NCBI RefSeq assembly: GCF_021228125.1
Contig: NZ_JAJQQS010000023.1
Span: forward strand, 1 to 64,000
Direction: 5' to 3'
Length of the DNA: 64,000 nucleotides
Origin: Streptomyces albireticuli
Lineage (GTDB): Bacteria; Actinomycetota; Actinomycetes; Streptomycetales; Streptomycetaceae
Notes under the pieces: generated by a model
Database searches by the model: none
Told to the model about the DNA's origin: nothing
Seen by the model: only the letters and a program-made list of their open reading frames with translations
Translations under genes and position numbers: made by a program
In this document: in pieces, positions 33,576 to 43,100 of the stretch
Position numbering within the stretch: the stretch's first letter is position 1
Layout of the letters: every line of letters begins with the position of its first letter

Positions 33576-34973
33576 ATGCCCATCGCCACGGTGAACCCGG
33601 CGACCGGTGAGACGCTGAAGACCTACCAGGAGCTGGCACCGGAGGAGATCGAGTACTGCCTGGCCACCGCGGCCGCGGCGTTCCGGCACTACCGCACCAC
33701 CGGCTTCCCCGAGCGGGCCAGGCTCCTCGGACTCGCCGCCGACCTCCTGGACCACGACCGGGACACCGTCGCCCGCCTCATGACGACCGAGATGGGCAAG
33801 CCCCTGGCCGCCGCGCGCGCCGAGGCCGCCAAGTGCGCCAAGGCCATGCGCTGGTACGCCGGGCACGCCGAGGCGCTGCTCGCCGACGAGCACCCCGACG
33901 CGGCCGAGGTGAAGGACGCCGGCGCCGCGCGCGCCCGGGTGCGCTACCGCCCGCTGGGCGTGGTCCTCGCCGTCATGCCGTGGAACTTCCCGCTCTGGCA
34001 GGTCGTCCGCTTCGCCGCGCCCGCGCTCATGGCGGGCAACGTGGGCCTGCTCAAGCACGCCTCGAACGTGCCGCAGACCGCGCTCTTCCTGGAGGACCTG
34101 CTGCGCCGCGCGGGCTTCGCCGACGGGTGCTTCCAGACCCTGCTGGTCGGTTCCGGGGCCGTCGAGGGGATCCTGCGCGACCGGCGGGTCGCCGCCGCCA
34201 CGCTCACGGGCAGCGAACCCGCGGGCCGCGCGGTCGCGGCGGTCGCGGCGGACGAGATCAAGAAGACGGTCCTGGAACTGGGCGGCAGCGACCCGTACGT
34301 GGTGCTGCCCTCCGCCGACCTCGACCGGGCCGCGCGCACCGCCGTGACCGCCCGGGTGCAGAACAACGGCCAGTCCTGCATCGCCGCCAAGCGCTTCATC
34401 GCGCACACCGACGTCTACGACGCCTTCGCCGAAAGGTTCACGGCCGGGATGGCGGCGCTGACCGTCGGCGACCCGATGGCCGAGTCGACCGACGTCGGGC
34501 CGCTCGCCAGCGAACAGGGCCGCGCCGACCTCGAGGAGCTCGTCGACGACGCCGTGAGCCGGGGCGCGACGGCCCTGTGCGGCGGGCGCCGGCCGAAGGA
34601 ACTCCCGAAGGGCTGGTTCTACGAGCCGACCGTCCTCGCCGGGGTCACCCATGAGATGCGCATCCACCACGAGGAGGCCTTCGGCCCGGTCGCCACGCTG
34701 TACCGGGCGCGGGACCTGGACGAGGCCGTGGAGCTGGCCAACGACACCCCGTTCGGGCTCAGCTCGAACGTCTGGACGCGGGACGAGGCCGAGCAGGAGC
34801 GGTTCGTCCGGGACATCGAGGCGGGCGGCGTCTTCTTCAACGGGATGACGGCGTCGCACCCGGCGCTGCCCTTCGGCGGAGTGAAGCGCTCGGGGTACGG
34901 GCGGGAGCTGTCGGGGCACGGGATCCGCGAGTTCTGCAACATCACGACGGTGTGGCACGCGGCGGAGCTGTGA
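33576..34973 (+). CDS. gabD: Succinate-semialdehyde dehydrogenase-type aldehyde dehydrogenase
   Basis: A 465-aa ALDH. Catalytic glutamate in LELGGSDPYVVL (about residue 233), catalytic cysteine in NNGQSCIAAKRF (about 268), and the MPWNFPLWQVVRFAAPALMAGN cofactor region are in place. The VVLAVMPWNFP and SCIAAKR patterns match NADP-dependent succinate-semialdehyde dehydrogenases, which oxidise the GABA-shunt aldehyde to succinate; substrate assignment within ALDH is always tentative. GGAGGGACACCC lies just upstream of the ATG. No GABA aminotransferase is adjacent. Confidence 0.88.
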   Translation: MPIATVNPATGETLKTYQELAPEEIEYCLATAAAAFRHYRTTGFPERARLLGLAADLLDHDRDTVARLMTTEMGKPLAAARAEAAKCAKAMRWYAGHAEALLADEHPDAAEVKDAGAARARVRYRPLGVVLAVMPWNFPLWQVVRFAAPALMAGNVGLLKHASNVPQTALFLEDLLRRAGFADGCFQTLLVGSGAVEGILRDRRVAAATLTGSEPAGRAVAAVAADEIKKTVLELGGSDPYVVLPSADLDRAARTAVTARVQNNGQSCIAAKRFIAHTDVYDAFAERFTAGMAALTVGDPMAESTDVGPLASEQGRADLEELVDDAVSRGATALCGGRRPKELPKGWFYEPTVLAGVTHEMRIHHEEAFGPVATLYRARDLDEAVELANDTPFGLSSNVWTRDEAEQERFVRDIEAGGVFFNGMTASHPALPFGGVKRSGYGRELSGHGIREFCNITTVWHAAEL

Positions 34974-35062
34974 GCGGTTGCGGGTACTTCGGGGTGACTG
35001 CAAGGTGGGTTCCGGAATATCCCATTCCAACAGTGACCGGTTCGAACGGAAGGGCACACGTC

Positions 35063-35227
35063 ATGGGCAAGGGCAAGGCGAAGGCGAAGCAGATGAAGGG
35101 TCAGCTCAAGGAGTCCGCCGGGCGGGCCATGGACGACAAGAGGCTGGAGGCCGAGGGGCGAGGCGAGAAGGCGGTGGGCAAGGCCCAGGAAGCCGCGGAG
35201 AAGGTCAAGAGGAACTTCAAGCACTGA
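35063..35227 (+). CDS. CsbD-family stress protein
   Basis: A 54-aa, highly charged helical protein: MGKGKAKAKQMKGQLKESAG followed by RLEAEGRGEKAVGKAQEAAEKVK. This is the CsbD pattern of general-stress proteins, whose molecular role is unknown. The ATG is preceded by GGAAGGG. It lies 51 bp upstream of another small basic protein, and the two likely form a stress-induced pair. A short repeat TGAACGGTTCAAGCACTGAA follows its stop codon. Confidence 0.88.
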   Translation: MGKGKAKAKQMKGQLKESAGRAMDDKRLEAEGRGEKAVGKAQEAAEKVKRNFKH

Positions 35228-35277
35228 ACGGTTCAAGCACTGAACGGTTCAGGTGCCGAAGGTGAGGATCGAGAACG

Positions 35278-35601
35278 ATGCCACGAGGCTCCAGCCCCAA
35301 GCGCGAACGACAGTACGAGCACATCAAGGAGAGCGCCGAACAGCGCGGCGAGAGCACCAAACGGGCCAAGGAGATCGCCGCCCGTACGGTGAACAAGGAA
35401 CGCGCCCGCTCGGGCGAGTCCCGCACCGCGAGCAAGAGCTCCACCCAGGACATGTCGTCCTCCAAGCGCGGCGGACAGCGCTCGCACAGCGGTGCCCAGG
35501 GTCCCACCTACGACCAGCTGTACGCGGAGGCGCAGCGCCGTAACGTCGACGGCCGCTCGTCCATGAACAAGGCCCAGCTCAAGCGCGCGCTCGGGCGCTG
35601 A
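35278..35601 (+). CDS. Small basic protein, plasmid-stabilisation / Rho-N-like type
   Basis: A 107-aa basic protein. The N-terminus MPRGSSPKRERQYEHIKES matches the small actinobacterial family often named plasmid stabilisation protein; a Ser/Arg-rich middle follows, and the C-terminal part TYDQLYAEAQRRNVDGRSSMNKAQL resembles a Rho-N/SAP-like helix-extended-loop-helix that binds nucleic acid. The ATG follows GAGGATCGAGAACG. Its last 23 bp overlap the convergent DUF6328 gene. No toxin gene is adjacent, so a true stabilisation role is doubtful. Confidence 0.8.
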   Translation: MPRGSSPKRERQYEHIKESAEQRGESTKRAKEIAARTVNKERARSGESRTASKSSTQDMSSSKRGGQRSHSGAQGPTYDQLYAEAQRRNVDGRSSMNKAQLKRALGR

Positions 35602-36058
35602 GCAGGGCCAGCAAGGGCAGCGCGAACCAGCACAGCGCGAACCACCCGCCGACCCCGGCGACGATCCACGTCGCGGCGGCGTCACGCAGCGCGACCCGCA
35701 GGACCAGCAGCAGCGCCGCCATGACCGTGCCGAGCAGCAGGAGCAGCCCGATCAGCGTCAGGGCCGACGCCCAGGCCACGGTCTGCGGCTTGAGGCGGCG
35801 GCCGGTGAGCAGCCGGTGGATCGACACCGGCCCGATGAGCGCCGCGGTCGTCGCGGCGCCCAGGATCACCGTCGCGGTGTAGATGTTCTTGTCCACGGCC
35901 GGGAGGGTGACGAAGCGCGGTGTGAAGACGGCCATGAACAGGAAGCCCAGCAGGATCTGAACCCCCGTCTGGGCGACCCTCACCTCCTGCAGCAACTCCG
36001 CCCACCGCCGGTCGGCCCGCTCCTCCGGCGACTCGTCCCGCCCGGACCCCGTGCTCAT
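35579..36058 (-). CDS. DUF6328-type membrane protein
   Basis: A 159-aa protein with four predicted helices. A charged N-terminus (SGRDESPEERADRRWAELLQ) is followed by EVRVAQTGVQILLGFLFMAVFTPRF, a segment I associate with the DUF6328 family, then three more hydrophobic stretches. Function is unknown. The ATG at 36058 has GGGGTG at short spacing. It is convergent with, and overlaps by 23 bp, the preceding small basic protein gene. Confidence 0.8.
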   Translation of the reverse strand: MSTGSGRDESPEERADRRWAELLQEVRVAQTGVQILLGFLFMAVFTPRFVTLPAVDKNIYTATVILGAATTAALIGPVSIHRLLTGRRLKPQTVAWASALTLIGLLLLLGTVMAALLLVLRVALRDAAATWIVAGVGGWFALCWFALPLLALLSARARA

Positions 36059-36186
36059 GTCACCCCGGCACGGGGTTCGTCGCGTGCGGTGGTGTCCACG
36101 GCGGCTCGATTCGACGGGGAGGGCGGGGGGCCGACGAGGGTGGATGGTACCCGGGGCGGGGCCCGCTTCCGGGTAACACGTGAAAT

Positions 36187-36254
36187 CAGCCCGTCCGGCG
36201 ATTGAGGACACCGCGCGTAGCGCGGAAAAGGGGGCCCGGGGGCGAAGCCCCCGG
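36187..36254. repeat. Dispersed hairpin repeat, copy 2 (inverted)
   Basis: The reverse complement of this stretch matches 31127-31191: CAGCCCGTCCGGCGATTGAG, then CCGCGCGTAGCGCGG and GGGGGCGAAGCCCCC. It lacks the long second arm of copy 1. Another hairpin (GGCGGGGTGGG / CCCGCCCCGCC, about 36265-36294) follows. The gap 36059-36486 holds these hairpins and otherwise nothing recognisable. Confidence 0.8.
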
Positions 36255-36486
36255 TTACGGGAAGGGGCGGGGTGGGGAAAGAACCCGCCCCGCCGACCGC
36301 ACCCGCATCGCCCCCGAGCCGACTCCGTATGACCCGTTCGGCCCAACTGGCGGTGGGCCGAACGGGGTAGGTGAAAAAGGCGGGCAGCCGGTGCGGACGG
36401 TGGTTCGGATCACCGTTCCGGTCAGCCGGTGTGGACGTTCGATCCACAGGCCCGGCAACGCGAACGCGCCATGTGCGGGGGGCGAC

Positions 36487-39400
36487 ATGACCACACCCAC
36501 ACCGATCCGCCTGCTGCGGAGCACCGATCTGCTGGACCTCACCTTCGCGTTCCCCAGGCTGCGGTTCGCCGACGGCCCGGGTCCCAGACGGCTGATCCGC
36601 GCGGAACCGCAGGCCGACGGGCTGCTCGTCGTCACCTTCGGGCCGCAGCACGTCCTGGAGCGGGTCTTCGAGGAAGAGAAGCCGGCCGAGCCCCGTGACC
36701 GGCCCGTCGACTCGATCGTCAGCGGCAGGAGCGTGCTCGTCTTCGAGGTCGGCCCGCAGGACTCGATCGACTACAGCGAGACCGGCCTGCTCGACGCCAT
36801 GCGGCGGCTGCGGCTCCGCGTCGTCGACGCCGCGCGCGAGCCGGACACCCCGCCCGTCACCTCCATCCGCTTTCCCGGGACCGTCCCGGAGGGCGGCACC
36901 GACGACGCGGCCCGAGCCTTCGCGCTCGTACGCCTGCTGCGCACCACCGCCGAACTCACCGCCCGCTACGGCCTGGAGACCACCCACGCCGCCGCCGCGG
37001 CCGCCGGTGCGGTGATCGAGCGCGGCGAACCCGACGGGGCCGACACGGCCCCCGCGGGCCCGCAGGACCCGCTGGCCGACCCCGCCCACCCCCGCACCGG
37101 CATCGAACTGCCCTACCGGCTCTTCCTGTCGCCCACCCAGAAGGCCCACTGGAACCACCGCGGGCCGATCGCCGACCCCGCACCGGGCGAGCGCGTGGAG
37201 CTCTGGCACACCCGCACCGACGGGCGCACCGCCCGCGCCGTCTGGAACCGCGACCGCGACCCCGAGCCCGTACCACCGCCCCCGCCGCCACCGGCCTTCC
37301 CGGCCTCCATCCAGCCGGCACAGCGGACGAACCTCGTCGACCTCACCTCGGGCGAGGGCCTGCGCACACCCGACGGCAAGCCGTACGTACCCACTCCCGT
37401 CACGGTCGGCAACCTCATGCTGTCGGCCGTCGGAGGCTGGCTCGACAGCCACGGCACCTGGCCCGTCCGGCCCGCCGGCCTCACCCTCTCGGAGTGGCGG
37501 CACCGGGCGTCGATGGGCCGCGACCACTACGTACGCCTGATGTTCTCGGGCCGCCTGTGCCCCTTCGGCCACCGCGCCGACCTCGTCGTGGTCACCGAGC
37601 GGAAGTTCACCGACCCGCGCGCCGCCTTCCTCCTCCAGCGGCGGTTCATCATCGTCCGCGAGCCGGTACGGACGTACGACCCGGAGCGCCCCCTCCCCGC
37701 CGATCCCGGGGACCCCACCAGCGACCTGACGAACGTCCTCTTCCCCTTCACCAGCGTGCGTCTCGAAACCCTTGTGACGCCCAACCTCAGCAACCAGCCG
37801 GACAACCCGGGGGACTGCGAGTTCATCCCCGCCACCGCTGCCGAGAGCCCGTTCCGGTTCAAGGTCACGGCCGTCGACCACGCGAACCGCGTCGTCGAAT
37901 TCCACACCCCGCTGCTCTTCCTCACCGAGAACCGTGCCACGGGGACCGCGCTCGCCGACGTCGTCGGCCGGTACAACGCCCTTTCGCCCCTCCCGCCGGC
38001 GGCCGACGCCCCCGCCGACCCGCCCGTCGAGACCAGCGCCGCCCTCCTCGGCCAGTCCGTGGCGCTCGCGCCCAATCTCGCGCCCGACGACACCAGCCTC
38101 GACATCGCCCACATGGTCTGGCGCGTGGCCGCCCCACCCGGCCTGGCCCAGCAGGACCCGGCCCGGCCACGGCCGGGCGACGCCCACTTCCTCCCGCAGC
38201 TGCACTGGGCGGCCGCCACCGTGCCCGCCGTCAGCCGGCTCGGCGGCGGTGACACCACCGTCGCCGTCGCCTACGCCAAGCGCTACGCCCTCTCCGGCTT
38301 CCGGAAGGCCGCCGAAGGCGCCCGCCCCGGCAACGCCGGCGAGGTCTTCCTCGGCCTGCTCCCGCGGAACCCCCTGAAGATGGACTTCCAGGGCCACTCC
38401 GACCGCTCCGGCGGCCTCGTGGCCCCGAGCTTCGACGTGGCCGGCCTCTCCCGTACGACGGGGCCCGTCTCCGGAACCGGCGCCGACGCCTTGGAGAAGA
38501 TCGCGAACGGGGAGTTCCGTCCGGACGACTTCTTCCGGGCCCTCGACGCCAACCTGCTCGGCGTCGTCCCCCTGGCCCAGCTGGTCAAGGCCGCGAGACT
38601 CGACGAGGCCCTCAAGGTCCCGCGGTTCCTCACCGAGACCATCAGCGCCGTCACCGGGTTCCTCTCCGACCTCCGCCGCGTCCGCGACCAGATCCAGCGT
38701 GAGGCCGACCGCTACCCAGCCGCCGCGCGGCGTGTCGTGGCCACCGCCCAGGCCCTGGTCAAGACCGTCACCGACTTCCTCGCCCAGCGCCTCGCCGGAC
38801 ACACCGAACCGCTCGGCATGGACGACGTCGACGACGCGTTCGACGCCTTCGCCACGGCGCTCGCCGAGCTCTTCGAGGCCCTGCCGGCCGACGCGGACCC
38901 CGGCGTCCGCACCCTCCTCGTCCGCGTCCGGGAGCAGGTCGCCACCTGGACCACCGGCGCCGGGGAGGTGCTCTCCCTGCGCCGGGCCGTCGAGAAGGCC
39001 GCGGACGGTGCCAAGCTGCCCGAGACGGTCAACGCCCGGCTGGAGTGGAACCCCGACATCCAGCCCTGGGGGCCGGGCAGCAGCCCCGTCTTCGTACCGG
39101 ACCCGGCCAAGGGCCGCTTCTCCCTGGTCGTGGACCTCCGTGGTTCGCTCCGCCCCGACATCGCCGCGGGCGCGGACATCACCTGCGCCCTGGAGGAGTT
39201 CAAGCTCGTCCTCGTCCCGGGCTTCGAGGCCATGGAGCTCGAGTTCACGCGCGTCCGCTTCACCGCCCGCGCGGGGAAGAAGCCCGACATCGACGTCGCC
39301 TTCCGGGGCGTCAGGTTCACCGGCCCGCTGTCCTTCGTCGAGACGCTGCGCAAGCTCATCCCCATCGACGGCTTCAGCGACCCGCCCGGCATCCAGGTCA

Positions 39401-40107
39401 CCCCCAGCGGCATCGTCGCCTCGTACGGGCTGCCCCTGCCCAACCTCGCCATCGGCGTGTTCAGCTTGGAGAACCTGCGCCTGGACGCCTCCCTCGACCT
39501 GCCGTTCGTCGGCAAGGCCCTGGAGGTCCGCTTCTCCTTCTGCACCCGCCAGGCCCCCTTCCGGCTGACCGTCTCCATGCTCGGCGGCGGCGGTTTCTTC
39601 GGCATCGTCGTGACACCGAAGAAGGTCGCCGTCCTGGAGGCGGCGCTGGAGTTCGGTGCCGCGCTGTCGATGAACTTCGGCGTCGCCTCCGGCAGCCTGT
39701 CGGTGATGGCCGGCATCTACTTCCGGCTGGAGATCGAATCCGGTGAGTCCCGGCTCACCGGCTACTTCCGGGCCCGGGGCGAGGTCGACGTCCTCGGCAT
39801 CATCTCCGCCTCCATCGAGCTCTACCTCGAACTGACCTGGGACTTCGGCACCCGCACCGTCTTCGGCCGGGCCCGGATCACGATCAGCGTCCACATCGGC
39901 TTCTGGTCGCAGTCGGTCACCATCGAATGCGAGAAGCGGTTCGTGGGCTCCGGCCCCACCACCGTCGCCGCCCTCGGGGACCCCGCCGCCGAAGCCGTCC
40001 GGCCGCCCACCTTCGCCGAGATGATGGCGCCCTACACCGACCCCGCCACCGGCACCCGGCGCGACCCCGTCGACGAGTACTGCACCGCCTTCGCGGAAGT
40101 GAGCTGA
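36487..40107 (+). CDS. Giant protein of unknown function, gene 1 of pair
   Basis: A 1206-aa protein with no signal peptide and no family I recognise. Visible parts: an N-terminal mixed region (1-170) starting PTPIRLLRSTDLLDLTFAFP, a middle beta-rich region with a Pro linker (about 260-275), a helical segment with several heptad-like stretches around 680-830 (for example SAVTGFLSDLRRVRDQIQRE), and a C-terminal beta-rich region with aromatic strands such as LTGYFRARGEVDVLG and LYLELTWDFGTRTVFGRA. The ATG follows a GGGGGGCGAC ribosome site. The next gene begins 3 bp after its stop, so the two proteins are co-produced, probably as a complex. Codon use matches its neighbours. Confidence 0.7.
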   Translation: MTTPTPIRLLRSTDLLDLTFAFPRLRFADGPGPRRLIRAEPQADGLLVVTFGPQHVLERVFEEEKPAEPRDRPVDSIVSGRSVLVFEVGPQDSIDYSETGLLDAMRRLRLRVVDAAREPDTPPVTSIRFPGTVPEGGTDDAARAFALVRLLRTTAELTARYGLETTHAAAAAAGAVIERGEPDGADTAPAGPQDPLADPAHPRTGIELPYRLFLSPTQKAHWNHRGPIADPAPGERVELWHTRTDGRTARAVWNRDRDPEPVPPPPPPPAFPASIQPAQRTNLVDLTSGEGLRTPDGKPYVPTPVTVGNLMLSAVGGWLDSHGTWPVRPAGLTLSEWRHRASMGRDHYVRLMFSGRLCPFGHRADLVVVTERKFTDPRAAFLLQRRFIIVREPVRTYDPERPLPADPGDPTSDLTNVLFPFTSVRLETLVTPNLSNQPDNPGDCEFIPATAAESPFRFKVTAVDHANRVVEFHTPLLFLTENRATGTALADVVGRYNALSPLPPAADAPADPPVETSAALLGQSVALAPNLAPDDTSLDIAHMVWRVAAPPGLAQQDPARPRPGDAHFLPQLHWAAATVPAVSRLGGGDTTVAVAYAKRYALSGFRKAAEGARPGNAGEVFLGLLPRNPLKMDFQGHSDRSGGLVAPSFDVAGLSRTTGPVSGTGADALEKIANGEFRPDDFFRALDANLLGVVPLAQLVKAARLDEALKVPRFLTETISAVTGFLSDLRRVRDQIQREADRYPAAARRVVATAQALVKTVTDFLAQRLAGHTEPLGMDDVDDAFDAFATALAELFEALPADADPGVRTLLVRVREQVATWTTGAGEVLSLRRAVEKAADGAKLPETVNARLEWNPDIQPWGPGSSPVFVPDPAKGRFSLVVDLRGSLRPDIAAGADITCALEEFKLVLVPGFEAMELEFTRVRFTARAGKKPDIDVAFRGVRFTGPLSFVETLRKLIPIDGFSDPPGIQVTPSGIVASYGLPLPNLAIGVFSLENLRLDASLDLPFVGKALEVRFSFCTRQAPFRLTVSMLGGGGFFGIVVTPKKVAVLEAALEFGAALSMNFGVASGSLSVMAGIYFRLEIESGESRLTGYFRARGEVDVLGIISASIELYLELTWDFGTRTVFGRARITISVHIGFWSQSVTIECEKRFVGSGPTTVAALGDPAAEAVRPPTFAEMMAPYTDPATGTRRDPVDEYCTAFAEVS

Positions 40108-40110
40108 GCC

Positions 40111-43100
40111 ATGCCCGAGACGATCCGGTGGACCGTCCTGCCCGACGGGGTGACCGCCGACGGGAAACTCCGGCTGACCGTGCTGGTCAGCCCCCGTCTG
40201 ACCGGGGGCACGACCCTCGGCGCCTTCGCCGGCTTCGTGGACTGGCCGCAGACCCTGGCCCGCTACCTGCCGGCCCTCCAGGTGGAGTTCAAACCGCCGG
40301 CGGGCGCGAGCATCACCCTGCCCACCACCGCGCAGCCCGGCCGCTTCCCGCCACCCGACAGCGCCGTCTGGAAGGCCCTCTTCACGACCGCGACCGAAGT
40401 GCGCGCCCCCGCCTCCTTCACGGCCACGGCCCTCGCCCGGGGCGTACCACCGACCCTGCGCTCGTTCCCCGGCCAGGCGGTGCACCAGCAGATCGACTCG
40501 CTGTACGAGACGGCAGTGACGACGACCGCGTTCCACCGGGCCTTCCCGGGCGGGGGGTCGAACGGTAATGGCGGGGCGGATCGGGGCGGCGGACCGAACG
40601 GTAGCGGCGGGGCGGATCGTGGTGGCGGATCGAACGATCGTGACGGCTCGCACCACGGCGGTGCCCCCGAGGCCGGTGCCCCCGAGGCCGGCGGCCCCGT
40701 ACCCCACGGGCAGGACGGCGAGGACACGGCCGGTACCCCGGCCCCCGGTACCCCGGCCGCGCCACCCGCCGCGCCCCCGCCCAGCTGGGACCACCCCGCA
40801 CTCGACGACCTCCTCACACCCCTCACCGAACCCATCAGGGCGCTCGCGAAAGCCGTCGGCAAGAGCTACCCGCAGCTCGACGACCTCCTCGCGGGCCGTA
40901 CCGGCGGTGGCGGCGTCTCAGGCGCTCCCGCCGGCCCCGCCGCCCCCGCCGCCCCCGAGAACCCCTTCCGCCCCAAGCACATGAGGCGTGACGAGGAGCC
41001 CTACCGGCGCGGCGGCCCCATGCTCTACTTCGCCGAGCTCTACCGCTTCTACGACCGCCCCGCCGCGCCCCCGGCCCCCGGCGCCCCGGACACGCCGCCC
41101 GCCCCTCCCGAGCGGCCGGACCTCGACTTCCACGGCGCCTGCGCACTCCTCGCCGACTACCCCGAGCTGCTCCGCCGCTTCGGCCTCGCCGTCGACCTGC
41201 TCGTCACCCCGCCGCCCGGCACGCTCGACCAAGGGCAGGCACGCGTCGTCTTCACCGCCGCCCAGGGCCATCTCAACACCGACGAGAGCCTGCGCCCCTG
41301 GACGAAGTTGCGGCACGTCGCCGGGCAGCGCTTCGAACCGTACGCGGACGACGACGGCACGCACGGCCGCCGCACCCTGGCGCTCGGCGGCCCGGACGTG
41401 CGCGTCACCGACCTCGACGTGGACGGCGCGGCGATCAAGTACGTCGAGTTCGCCCGGCTCGTCGAACAGGCCCTCGCCGGGATCACCGACCCGGAAGGGG
41501 CCGCCGCCCCGGACACCACCGCGCCGCCCGCCCTGCACGGCGCGGGCCTCACCGTCCTCCGCGACGCCCAGGACGCCGCGCTCGCCGGTCAGATGGAGGA
41601 CGACGCCCGGCACGTGGCGGGCGTCGACGCCACCGGGGCGGCGCTGGCCGCCGCCGTCCTGGACGCCTCCCACCTGGTGCGCGGCTACCGCGTCGACGTG
41701 GGACTCGTCGACGACGCCACCGGCCGGGTCACCACGTGGCGCCCGCTGTGCGCCCGTACCGGCACGTACACCGTCAGACGGGCCGGTCAGCCGCCGGTCG
41801 CCCTCGCCGTCGGCCCGGACGAGGGCCACCTCAAGGCGAGCACCGTCACCGCGGACAAACTCAAGCCCGACGAGCTCTACGTCCACCAGGCGCTCTTCGG
41901 CTGGCACGGCTGGTCCCTGGTCGCCCCGCCGCCCGGCCTGACCATCGGCGCCGACAACCGGCCCCAGGCGTCCGACCCCGAGATCGACCCCGACTTCCCG
42001 CTGGACACCAAGTTCCGGCCCACTCCCGGCACCCTGCCGGCCCTGCGCTACGGGCGGACGTACCGGCTGCGCGCCCGCCTGGTCGACCTCGCCGGCAACA
42101 GCCTCGGGCCGACGGCGCAGACCGCCGACGTACGGGCCACGGCGCCGGTGACGTACGGCCGCTGGGAGCCGGTGCCGCCCCCCGTGCTCGTACCGAAGTG
42201 GCCCTTCCTGGAAGGTGAGTCGGAGCCTCGGATGGTGATCCGCTCGACCGTCGACGACGACGGCGAGCCGATGACCCCGGACGCCTGGGCCCGGGACCGC
42301 AACGGCAAGGTCCCCGACCACGAGAGGGAATCGCCCGTCGACGGCCTCGACCGGCGCTACCGCTCCTTCGACGAACGGCACCTCTCACCGCCGAAGAGCT
42401 CGCTCCAGACGGCCGAGCAGCACGGGGCGTACGACAACGTCTTCGGGCCCGGAAAGCCGGACATCGTGCGCCGCCGCTTCTTCGCCGCGGCGCGCCGCGA
42501 GGCGGCGAGCTACCTCGACACCGTGGTCCGCCTCGCGGAGAACCCCGACCTCACCCACGACCTCAAGGCGTTCGGCCAGATCCGCGTCGCCAAGCACAAC
42601 GTGCACGACACCGAACCCCTCACCGAGCTCCCGGTGGGACGGGGCGACGGACTGAAGCCGGGGGAGTACGTCCTGCACACAGCGGACCAGCTGCTGCTGC
42701 CCTACCTGCCCGACGTCCTGGCGCGCGGGGTGTCCCTGCGCGGGCTCCCCGGCGCCGAGCCCAACGAGACCTACGACTTCCCCGGCCCCTGGCCGCAGGC
42801 GAAACCACTCCGGCTGAAGATCGTGGAAGGGGACGGCCCACCCCGGTGGGGCGGCCCGTTCAACCGCGAGCTCACCGTCTTCCTGCCCAAGGCCGAGTTC
42901 GCGACCGTCCGGGTGAGCTGCCGCCTCGACCCCGCCGACCTCGAACTCTTCCGCAACTGGCGGCTGCTCACCTCCTCCAAGATGTGGAACGACCCGGTCA
43001 CCGGCCTGCCGCAGCAGAAGAAGGACGAGCTGACGGCCGCCTCCGCCGACGGTGAGAACTGGATGCTCACCCCCTGGGCGGAGCTCACCCTGGTGCACGC

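Noticed and set aside
35030..35060. tRNA T-arm-like GGTTCGAAC
   Set aside because: No acceptor stem, anticodon arm or D-arm can be built around it.
35020..35062. Stress-sigma-factor promoter upstream of the CsbD gene
   Set aside because: GGGTAC occurs near 34983, but no matching -35 GTTT lies at the right distance; GGAAT/ATTCC near 35013 is too short to call an operator.
36055..40794. Very long leftward open frame opposite the giant genes
   Set aside because: It is the mirror of real codon bias: Gly/Arg/Val/Glu-rich, no domains. Rightward frames have proper ribosome sites, starts and normal composition.
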